From positions 1 through 13,492 of the forward strand of contig JAEVZM010000469.1 in NCBI GenBank assembly GCA_023392225.1: 13,492 nt of DNA. Reading direction: 5' to 3'. Position 1 is the first letter of the stretch; each line of letters starts with the position of its first letter. Shown piece by piece: positions 1-6,047 of this stretch. Position numbers and translations under genes: made by a program. Below the pieces are notes generated by a model that saw only the letters and a list, made by a program, of their open reading frames with translations, had not been told where the DNA came from and searched no databases. This stretch comes from Pseudomonadota bacterium (GTDB lineage Bacteria; Pseudomonadota; Alphaproteobacteria; Rhizobiales; Kaistiaceae).

Positions 1-1949
1 GCCGACGCCTGCGTCAGGGCGATCGGCGCGGCGTCGGCATCGGCGTCGCGCTCCGTCGCGCCCCTTGCGGCGTCGAAGATGGCGTCGTCGAGGCGGACGT
101 CGCCGAGTTGCGGGATGCCGCTCCTGATCCGGGTGAAGCGGACGATCCGCGGTGCCGCCAGCGCGACGGCACGCTGCATCGCTGCCGCTTTCGACAGCAG
201 GTGGCGGACGAAGCCCTCGAAGCTGAAGACGTCGACCGTCGGGCTGAGGGCATCATATCCGGCGCGCGGACCTAGGACGACGAATGGCGGCCCTTCGAGC
301 CGGTACTCGACGGCCGTGGCCATCTCCTGCCGGTCCGTCGGGGAGCGCCAGAAGACGCCGCGCTGGTTGCGCCGGATGGACGTGGCGAGCTTGGGCCACC
401 AGTCGGCGTCGCGGGGAAAGAGACCGCTGCCGATCAGCACGATCGCGGCGCGACGGTTGTCGCCGGGCATCGACGCCATCGCCGGCCCGAGCGGGTGCCG
501 CGCCGCGCAGATCGCCAGCTCTATCCGCCCGCCGATGTCCAGGGCGTAGGTGCGAAGCTCCTGCAGCTCGGTCTCGGTGGGGCGTCCGCGACTGACGATG
601 CGCAGTACGGCCTCGCTGCCGAGGCCGAGGCGCATTGCGAGCAGTGTCGCCTTGGTGTCGAAGCCGTTGCCCTGGAAGGGGCAGACGACAAGCGGAGCAG
701 TGGGGTCGGCGGCGCGGGCGCCGAGGTTGATTGTGGTGTATCCCGGGCCGGGGAGGCCGCCCATGGACTGGATCGAAGCCTCCGCCAGTTCCGCCACGAT
801 CGTGTCCTCGGCGGTATCCCAGTCGAGGGCGGCGTGAAAGGCGAGACGGGCCTCCGGCTCGGTGAGGGCGCGTGCCGCGATCCAGATCGAGCGTGAGGCG
901 CCCTCGTGCGTCACCCGGAGCCGTGCCGGCTGGGCGGCCGGACCCATCGCCGTCTCCAAGGCGGCGCGATAGAGCGTGGGCGCCGCGCCATCGCCACCGA
1001 CGTCGGCGGCGGGCTCGAGCGGGATCGGGCTCCGTTGGGCGACAGGCAACTCGATCTCGATCCTGGCCGCCGCCGGGAGCTCGGCCGAGAGGACCAGCGT
1101 CCGCCCAAGGCAGAACGCGCCTCCGATGTGCAGGCGGGTCTCCGCCAGCCAGATCTCCCGGGACGTCGCGAGTGGCTCGGCAAAGGCCGACATGCCGGAG
1201 ATCCGCTCGTCGCCGGCCAGGTTCAGCCAGGCGTCGAGAACGCAGTCGAGCCGTTCGCGCTCCATTTCCGCGAGCCATGCCGGCAGCGACGGCAGACCCT
1301 CCGAGCGCAGATTGAGCCGCAGCTCGACGAGCTCGCCATCGAGCTCCACGAAGGCCTGCTCGAAGCTCCGTCCCGGCCACAACAGGCAACACCCGGTTTG
1401 GTCGCAATAGGCCGGCGAGAGCTCCCCGAAGGACAGCTCTCCGTCCGTCACCAGGATGGCGGGAACCGGTTTCAGGCCTGGCGGGCGAATCTCGAAGCGC
1501 GCCACCGAGATCCCGTCATGAGTGGCGTTTCGGTCGGAGGTGACCGCCCAGGCGCTCATCCCGGCGAGGGCGCGGGTGAAGACGTCGACGTCGTCGAGAC
1601 CGCCCTGGGCGGAGAGCCCGTCGACCACGGCGTGGATCGCCATGCCGGCCGCGGGCGAGCGCCAGTCGGCGAGCCGAAGCCTTGCCATGTGGCGCTCGGC
1701 GGCCTGATCGCGGGACGGGCGGAAGGCGAGCACGCAGTGCTTCAGCGTGGCGACATCCTGCATCCGGCAGACGAACAGATGGACCCGATGTCCGGGCACG
1801 ATGATCCGCCGCCTGAACCAGACATCGGTTTCCCCTTCGTGGTCGAGAGCCATGGCGACCTCACAGGCCGACGCCGGCAGAGCCACCCAGAGCGCGGCGG
1901 CCTGCCGCGAAAGGGGTACCGCCCAAACCTCGAGTCCACCCGCGGTCAC
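1..1949 (-). CDS. Large uncharacterised protein, C-terminus cut by window edge; possible divergent glycosyltransferase-like region
   Basis: One frame stays open on the minus strand from just after the RTX gene to the left edge, about 649 codons with no stop seen. Composition is protein-like (rich in Leu, Asp, Glu and Trp), whereas the overlapping frames are Arg/Pro-rich shadows. I chose the GTG at 1949. No ATG, GTG or TTG precedes it in frame after a stop near 2036, but its ribosome site is weak and a later start (for example the ATG near 1853) is possible. There is no signal peptide or clear membrane segment. Around residues 415-530 the order of elements (PLVVCPFQG, then LRIVSRGR, then AIVLIGSGLFPRDADWW) recalls the strand, strand and 'DSDVLP..GWL' layout of GT2-type glycosyltransferases, but the usual Asp residues are absent. 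This resemblance is only suggestive. The gene lies 28 bp downstream of the RTX gene and is probably cotranscribed with it. I do not recognise the family. Confidence 0.72.
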   Translation of the reverse strand, partial: MTAGGLEVWAVPLSRQAAALWVALPASACEVAMALDHEGETDVWFRRRIIVPGHRVHLFVCRMQDVATLKHCVLAFRPSRDQAAERHMARLRLADWRSPAAGMAIHAVVDGLSAQGGLDDVDVFTRALAGMSAWAVTSDRNATHDGISVARFEIRPPGLKPVPAILVTDGELSFGELSPAYCDQTGCCLLWPGRSFEQAFVELDGELVELRLNLRSEGLPSLPAWLAEMERERLDCVLDAWLNLAGDERISGMSAFAEPLATSREIWLAETRLHIGGAFCLGRTLVLSAELPAAARIEIELPVAQRSPIPLEPAADVGGDGAAPTLYRAALETAMGPAAQPARLRVTHEGASRSIWIAARALTEPEARLAFHAALDWDTAEDTIVAELAEASIQSMGGLPGPGYTTINLGARAADPTAPLVVCPFQGNGFDTKATLLAMRLGLGSEAVLRIVSRGRPTETELQELRTYALDIGGRIELAICAARHPLGPAMASMPGDNRRAAIVLIGSGLFPRDADWWPKLATSIRRNQRGVFWRSPTDRQEMATAVEYRLEGPPFVVLGPRAGYDALSPTVDVFSFEGFVRHLLSKAAAMQRAVALAAPRIVRFTRIRSGIPQLGDVRLDDAIFDAARGATERDADADAAPIALTQAS

Positions 1950-1977
1950 GTTCAGCCGCCAGGGCGCAGGGATGCGA

Positions 1978-2877
1978 TCAGAACTGGAAGAAGCTGCCGT
2001 CGATGTCGTTCGCGTGGTAGCCGAGCAGCTTGAACTTCACAGCGCTCTTGCCGTGACCGACCGTGATGACCACGTCGTCGCCGGCGTCCTTGAACTTGAG
2101 CTTGTCGAAGTCGGTGTGGAAGGCGCTGAGGTCGATCTTGTCGATGCCGGCCTCGAAGTCGGTGATGACGTCGACGCCCTTCTCGCCCTTGAGGAAGCCA
2201 AAGACGTCGCTGCCTTCATCGCCGGTCAGCTTGTCGGCACCCTGGCCGCCGAACAGCGTGTCGTTGCCGATGCCGCCGATCAGCGTGTCCTTGCCGTCCT
2301 GTCCGAAGAGCTCGTCGTCCCCCGACAGTCCAGACAGGAGGTCCTTGCCGTCGCCCCCCTTCAGCGTGTCGTTGCCGTCGCCTCCGAAAAGCTCGTCCTT
2401 GCCCGTGCCGCCCTTGAGCGTGTCGTCGCCGGTGCCGCCGAACAGCACATCCTTGCCCTTGCCCGCGACGAGCGCGTCGTCGCCGTCGTTGCCGACGAGG
2501 ACATCGTTGCCCTTGCCACCCTTGAGAAGGTTATCACCATCATTACCGACAAGATTGTTGTCACCCTTGGTGCCAATAATGTCAGCATCCTTGTCGCCGG
2601 TGAGGATCCCGCTCTCGACCGTCTTGTGCAATTTAAGATCAGAAAGGACGCCGTCCTTCTCCGACTGCACGACGACATCGTAGCCTTTGCCGCCATTTAC
2701 CCTGGCGCCATCGGTGTAAAAGATCTCATCCTTCTTCGAGCCGCTGATGACCGAGCCGTAGTCATCGCTGTCATAGACAGTCTTGAACTCGGTCCCCGAT
2801 TTCATATTCGAGAGGATGTACGAAAGCTCGGTGTTGTTGGCGTGGGTTCCGAAAAAGGCGCTAGGAGCGGTGGCCAT
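1978..2877 (-). CDS. RTX calcium-binding protein, probable type I secretion substrate
   Basis: The 299-residue product has no N-terminal signal peptide. About 13 consecutive nonapeptide repeats of the GGxGxD type (for example LFGGDGNDT and LKGGKGNDV) span residues 90-226; in known RTX proteins such repeats form a Ca2+-binding beta-roll. They are followed by DVITDFEAGIDKIDLSAF (about 236-253), the block that ends the roll in serralysin-like and many other RTX proteins. The extreme C-terminus, DIDGSFFQF, is acidic then hydrophobic, as in type I secretion signals. The N-terminal 89 residues match no enzyme domain I know, so the protein may be structural or adhesive. The ATG at 2877 has AGAGG about 5 nt upstream. 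No ABC exporter, membrane fusion or TolC-like gene is in the window. Secretion and calcium binding follow from family knowledge; the biological role is unknown. Confidence 0.93.
   Translation of the reverse strand: MATAPSAFFGTHANNTELSYILSNMKSGTEFKTVYDSDDYGSVISGSKKDEIFYTDGARVNGGKGYDVVVQSEKDGVLSDLKLHKTVESGILTGDKDADIIGTKGDNNLVGNDGDNLLKGGKGNDVLVGNDGDDALVAGKGKDVLFGGTGDDTLKGGTGKDELFGGDGNDTLKGGDGKDLLSGLSGDDELFGQDGKDTLIGGIGNDTLFGGQGADKLTGDEGSDVFGFLKGEKGVDVITDFEAGIDKIDLSAFHTDFDKLKFKDAGDDVVITVGHGKSAVKFKLLGYHANDIDGSFFQF
2200..2610 (-). repeat. RTX nonapeptide-coding repeat tract
   Basis: This stretch encodes residues 90-226 of the RTX protein, about 13 tandem units of 27 bp. Neighbouring units are similar but not identical at the DNA level, as shown by recurring TCGTTGCCG and GTCCTTGCCG words on the plus strand. 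The repeat reflects protein structure, not a mobile or CRISPR element. Units on the promoter-distal side are richer in G and C than those near 2520-2610. Confidence 0.85.
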
Positions 2878-3197
2878 GAGAACCTCTGTATATTACGTGA
2901 CCGCGAACGGTACTAGAAGTTGTATTAGGTCTATGCCTCATTGTTGGCTATTGAGCCGCCGATCGACACCGCATGTCCATACCCAAGATGGGGGATATTG
3001 TAGTGTGCAGCGCACATAAGTTCGCCATGCGCTGGGTTAAGTTGAGAATGTAAGGGAGGAGCTATAGTCTGGCCGGTACTGAGAACGCAGCGGCTGGAAA
3101 TGGCGGGTATGGAGAATGAAATTCTAATTGTTAGGGCTAGTTGCGTGTTAGCTGTCGCAGCATTTCCGCCCTTCCCCGCAGGCTCGCCGGTGGCGGC
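2878..3197. promoter_or_regulatory. AT-rich divergent control region between RTX gene and glycosyltransferase
   Basis: About 320 bp without a convincing gene, clearly poorer in G and C than the flanks. It must hold the promoters for both divergent genes. Small dyads are visible: TGTGC-AGC-GCACA at 3004-3016, AGAAT-GAA-ATTCT at 3113-3125, and the adjoining CTAA-TTG-TTAG at 3124-3134. A weak plus-strand promoter candidate is TTGAGA (3042-3047) with TATAGT (3063-3068), but the 15-bp spacer is short. On the minus strand TAATAC (2922-2927) could be a -10 box, but no good -35 precedes it. No terminator or RNA gene is apparent. The exact promoters are uncertain. Confidence 0.5.
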
Positions 3198-4430
3198 ATG
3201 AAGCTGCTCGTCATGCACCAGAACTATCCCGGCCAGTTCGCGAGGCTGGCGCCGGCAATCGCGCGAGAGGGGACGGTGGTGGCCGTCGGCGTCGGCGATC
3301 GCGAGGAGGCCAGGATCCACGGCGTCCGCTATCGCTCGCATACGTCACGGCTGCCGAGCCGGTCGGCGATTCAGCCGCCGCATTTCGACATGGAGGGCGA
3401 GCTCCGCACCGGGCGGACCGCCTACCAGTGCCTGATGGGGCTCAAGGCACAGGGCTTCACGCCGGACGTCGTGTTCGCCCACCCGGCCTGGGGGGAGGCG
3501 CTGTTCCTGCGCGACGTGTATCCCGACGTGCCTCTGGTCGCCTACCTGGAGTACTTCTACCGCAGCCGTGATTCGGATCTCGACTTCGATCCCGAGTTCG
3601 CTCCGGCATCCCAGTTGCTGCCGTATGTCCGGTTCCGGAATGTCCCATCCCTGATGGCGTTCGAGGATGCCGATCTCTGCGTCACCGCGACGGCCTGGCA
3701 GGCGAGCACCTTCCCGCAGGCGATTCGCAGCCAGCTGAGGACGCTGCACGAGGGCATCGACACGACGCGCACGAGTCCCGATCCGGCGGCGCGCCTCACT
3801 CTTCCCGACGGGAGGGTCGTGACCCGCGACGACGAGGTGGTAACCTTCGTGTCGCGCTCGCTCGAGCCGTACCGCGGCTTTCACATCGTCATGCGCGCGC
3901 TGCCGGAGCTCCTGCGTCGGCGTCCGCGGGCGACTGTGGTGATCGTCGGCGGCGACGATGTGAGCTACGGGGCCTCGCCGGGACCCGGCACGACTTGGCG
4001 GCAGCGGCTTCTCGCGGAGGTCGGCGATTCGATCGATCCCGGGCGCGTCCATTTCCTGGGGCGCATCGCCTACGACCGCTATCTGACGCTGCTGCAGGTG
4101 TCGCGGCTTCACCTCTATCTCACCTATCCCTTCGTGCTCTCATGGTCGTTGCTCGAGGCGATGTCGGCTGGCTGCACCGTCCTCGCCTCCGACACCGCGC
4201 CGGTGGCGGAAGTCATCTCGGACGGGGAGAACGGACGCCTCTTTCCGTTTTTCGACACGCGGCGGCTCGTCGATCTGGCTGGAGAGCTTCTCGACGATCC
4301 GGTGGCTTGCCGGCGCCTCGGCGAGGCGGCGCGCGCCACGGTGCGCGAGCGATACGATTTCGAGACGCAGTCCCTGCCACGCTACCGGGAGATCTTCACC
4401 GAGCTGGCGCGCAAGGGCCGGCGATCATGA
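3198..4430 (+). CDS. Glycosyltransferase family 4 protein (HQNYPGQF-type N-terminus)
   Basis: The 410-residue product should transfer a sugar from an activated donor in the cytoplasm, probably for polysaccharide or glycoconjugate synthesis. Its N-terminus, MKLLVMHQNYPGQF, matches the GT4 subgroup with the Glyco_trans_4_3 domain (about residues 1-170). The C-terminal Rossmann half (about 212-395) contains FVSRSLEPYRGFHIV, VVIVGGDD, VHFLGRI and YPFVLSWSLLEAMSAGC. The second glutamate of the EX7E motif is E320. The first position is Phe312, not Glu, which I recall as usual in this subgroup, so it need not mean loss of function. I chose the ATG at 3198 because homology begins exactly there. An in-frame TTG at 3141 would add 19 residues unlike the family, and the Shine-Dalgarno before 3198 is weak (GGTGG). 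The gene is divergent from the RTX gene and converges on the small gene ending at 4445. Donor and acceptor cannot be read from sequence. Confidence 0.93.
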   Translation: MKLLVMHQNYPGQFARLAPAIAREGTVVAVGVGDREEARIHGVRYRSHTSRLPSRSAIQPPHFDMEGELRTGRTAYQCLMGLKAQGFTPDVVFAHPAWGEALFLRDVYPDVPLVAYLEYFYRSRDSDLDFDPEFAPASQLLPYVRFRNVPSLMAFEDADLCVTATAWQASTFPQAIRSQLRTLHEGIDTTRTSPDPAARLTLPDGRVVTRDDEVVTFVSRSLEPYRGFHIVMRALPELLRRRPRATVVIVGGDDVSYGASPGPGTTWRQRLLAEVGDSIDPGRVHFLGRIAYDRYLTLLQVSRLHLYLTYPFVLSWSLLEAMSAGCTVLASDTAPVAEVISDGENGRLFPFFDTRRLVDLAGELLDDPVACRRLGEAARATVRERYDFETQSLPRYREIFTELARKGRRS

Positions 4431-4444
4431 GGGCGGGAGGGGGC

Positions 4445-4696
4445 TCAGCGCCGGGGCGAGCGGGTGGGCTGCGCCTTAGACGCCGGCATCTTCGGTGCCC
4501 GCTTGCCCTGCACCGCCTCGAGGCACTCGGCATAGGCGTCGAGCAGCCAGGCGCGGTCGAAGACCATGTCGGCGTCGCGTTGCTCGAGCTGGGCGAGATA
4601 GCGCAGCAAGGCGAAGGCGACGAGCTCGGGACCGTCTCCCGCCAGATCGAGCGGCCTCGCGCCCACGGTGGCTTGGGTCGAGCGGTCTTCAGCCAT
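4445..4696 (-). CDS. Small hypothetical protein (83 aa)
   Basis: The frame shows GC-biased third positions and a balanced composition. The predicted protein is soluble with a likely helical middle (LVAFALLRYLAQLEQRDADMVFDRAWLLDAYAECLEA, about residues 25-62, read in two pieces: LVAFALLRYLAQLEQ and RDADMVFDRAWLLDAYAECL). Its C-terminal tail is basic and Pro/Lys/Arg-rich. No signal peptide, membrane segment or known motif is seen. The ATG at 4696 is preceded by GGAAGGA about 10 nt upstream, a little distant but usable. It ends 14 bp from the convergent glycosyltransferase and is divergent from the LuxR-type regulator, with which it shares a 180-bp control region. I do not recognise the family and assign no function. 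Confidence 0.72.
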   Translation of the reverse strand: MAEDRSTQATVGARPLDLAGDGPELVAFALLRYLAQLEQRDADMVFDRAWLLDAYAECLEAVQGKRAPKMPASKAQPTRSPRR

Positions 4697-4743
4697 TCAG
4701 ATGCGTTCCTTCCGGGTCGGGACCCGCCCCGCGACGGAGGTGC

Positions 4744-4860
4744 GACGGGGAATCGCGCCCGGTCATCGAGGCTAGGGACAGTGTTGTACAATGTCGTCCC
4801 CCCCATTCGGGGGAATCACAGACGACGGGGAATGGAGCAGCATTCCAGCTCGTGGAATGG
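4744..4860. promoter_or_regulatory. Cluster of dyads upstream of the LuxR-type regulator (candidate operator or leader hairpins)
   Basis: Several nested repeats are packed here. GACGGGGAAT occurs twice as a direct repeat (4744-4753 and 4824-4833), exactly 80 bp apart. TTGTACAA (4784-4791) is a perfect palindrome and overlaps TACAAT, a possible -10 box (4787-4792) without a good -35. CCCCC and GGGGG flank ATTC just before 4815. Then GGAATG (4829-4834), CATTCCA (4841-4847) and TGGAATG (4853-4859) alternate in orientation about 12 bp apart, giving two mutually exclusive perfect inverted repeats. They could be half-sites for the adjacent regulator, or alternative stem-loops in its mRNA ahead of the ribosome site at 4867-4870. 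The repeats are seen directly; the function is inference. Confidence 0.5.
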
Positions 4861-4873
4861 CGAACCGAGGTGA
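4832..4873 (+). CDS. Possible 13-codon leader ORF before the LuxR-type gene
   Basis: An ATG at 4832 opens a frame encoding MEQHSSSWNGEPR. Its TGA (4871-4873) overlaps the possible GTG start of the regulator (4870) and lies just ahead of the TTG start at 4876. It covers the GGAATG/CATTCC dyads completely, so translating it would affect which hairpin forms. The ribosome site is poor: a G-run lies immediately upstream of the ATG. It could easily be chance, and nothing shows that it is translated. Confidence 0.22.
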   Translation: MEQHSSSWNGEPR

Positions 4874-4875
4874 CC

Positions 4876-6009
4876 TTGGAAAGAACTGACAAGCGTTTGG
4901 GCGAGTGCGTGGACGTGACATATCGCGCGGCGCGCGGCGTGGTGACATGGGACGCCGTGGTCGAGTTCATGGCCAACGCATTCCCCGGCACCAAGGTCGC
5001 GATCCTCTCCAGCCACCTCGCGCCCGCAGGGGCCACCGGCGTCGTTTCCGCCGGCTACGAGCAGAGCCATGTGGACGAGTACGTCTCGCACTATGCCAGC
5101 ATAAATCCCTGGGCGCCGCACATGGGGAGGATGCCGCTGCTGCGGTCCGCCATCAGCGATGCGGTCTATCCCTCCGCCCTGTTCCGGGACCATGCGTTCT
5201 ACCAGGAGTTCCTCACCAGCGTCGGCGAGGCCGAGAGCGCCGCCGCGATCAAGCTCTACCAGGAACCGGGGCGGTCCTCCCATCTCAGCCTCCTCTACGG
5301 GGCGCGCATGGCCGAGACCTACAATCGCTCGGTACGGCGGTTTCTCTCGGACATGGCGCCCCATCTCGGCAATGCCGTCGCAATCAGCGCGGATTTCGAG
5401 GCGGCCCGGCAGCCGTCGGCGACGATCTCCGGGCTCGTCCACCAGTTCCAGGCGGCGGGTTTCCTGCTCGACCCGCATGGGGTGGTGCACGAGGCCAACG
5501 AGCGCGGCCGGCAGCTTCTGGAACAGAAGGCGATCGTCTCCCTGACCGAGCGCGACCAGCTATGGATCGCGAATGCCGAGGCCAGCATGCGGCTCAGCCA
5601 GGTGCTCGAGACGCCGGATGTCAGCCCGCTGGGCTCGATCGGGACCAATGACGCGCCGACCGCATGGCGGTTCCTTCAGTTTCCGCAGCTGGTCAGGGAC
5701 CCCCGGCTTGCCTGGCTGGAAGGCGGCGGCAAATGGGTGGTCGCGCTGTTCGGCTCGTCCCGCGCCGCCACCCTCATGGGGACGCGCTCGGAGGATTTCG
5801 GTCTCACCAAGCAGGAGACCAAGATCGCCGCCGCCCTGGTCGACGGGCTGACGACGCGGGAGATCGCCGACGTCTACGGGGTGTCGATCGAGACCGTGCG
5901 CCATCACCTCAAGTCGGTCTTCTTCAAGACCGACACGCATCGCCAGGCGGAGCTGGTGAGCCTCTTGATCTCCTCGCAGCGCTGGTCGCCCGACAGCACC
6001 GGAAGCTGA
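4876..6009 (+). CDS. LuxR-family transcriptional regulator with N-terminal sensor/PAS-like region
   Basis: The 377-residue product has a C-terminal LuxR/FixJ-type helix-turn-helix (about residues 306-367: FGLTKQETKIAAALVDGLTT, then REIADVYGVSIETVRHHLKS), including the usual recognition-helix pattern TVRxHLKxVFxKT. An N-terminal region of about 175 residues contains SHYASINPWAPH, common in large LuxR regulators of alphaproteobacteria. A PAS-like segment follows (about 187-215, GFLLDPHGVVHEANERGRQL). There is no receiver domain, so it is not a FixJ-type response regulator, and no clear acyl-homoserine-lactone pocket is recognisable. The TTG start at 4876 is preferred because GAGG lies 5 nt upstream; GTG at 4870 or 4852 is possible. 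Being flanked by glycosyltransferases suggests, without proof, control of polysaccharide genes. Autoregulation through the upstream dyads is plausible. Confidence 0.9.
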   Translation: MERTDKRLGECVDVTYRAARGVVTWDAVVEFMANAFPGTKVAILSSHLAPAGATGVVSAGYEQSHVDEYVSHYASINPWAPHMGRMPLLRSAISDAVYPSALFRDHAFYQEFLTSVGEAESAAAIKLYQEPGRSSHLSLLYGARMAETYNRSVRRFLSDMAPHLGNAVAISADFEAARQPSATISGLVHQFQAAGFLLDPHGVVHEANERGRQLLEQKAIVSLTERDQLWIANAEASMRLSQVLETPDVSPLGSIGTNDAPTAWRFLQFPQLVRDPRLAWLEGGGKWVVALFGSSRAATLMGTRSEDFGLTKQETKIAAALVDGLTTREIADVYGVSIETVRHHLKSVFFKTDTHRQAELVSLLISSQRWSPDSTGS

Positions 6010-6023
6010 GTGTCGGTGCCCGC

Positions 6024-6047
6024 ATCGCCGGGTCAGCTGCCGGCGAT
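6024..6047. terminator. Hairpin at the convergent regulator/glycosyltransferase junction
   Basis: ATCGCCGG (6024-6031) and CCGGCGAT (6040-6047) form a perfect 8-bp inverted repeat with an 8-nt loop that contains the glycosyltransferase stop codon. It lies in the 23-bp gap between convergent genes and the last codons of one of them. No run of T follows on either strand, so a classical intrinsic terminator is doubtful. It may be a bidirectional barrier or a coincidence of codon use. Confidence 0.3.

Noticed and set aside
253..1407. 384-codon minus-strand frame
   Set aside because: Arg/Pro/Ala-rich shadow of the longer, protein-like frame that runs from 1949 to the left edge.
906..2033. 375-codon plus-strand frame
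   Set aside because: Antisense to the unassigned minus-strand gene and running into the RTX 3' end; composition is that of a GC-rich shadow.
2200..2610. Regularly spaced repeats that might suggest CRISPR
   Set aside because: The 27-bp period matches coding nonapeptides, with no unique spacers and no cas genes.
1747..2916. 389-codon plus-strand frame with Val/Ala/Leu repeats
   Set aside because: Antisense of the RTX repeat tract; the repetitive look comes from the nonapeptide codons on the other strand.
2931..3341. 136-codon minus-strand frame across the AT-rich intergenic region
   Set aside because: Overlaps the start of the glycosyltransferase gene in antisense, has no family-like motif and no clear ribosome site.
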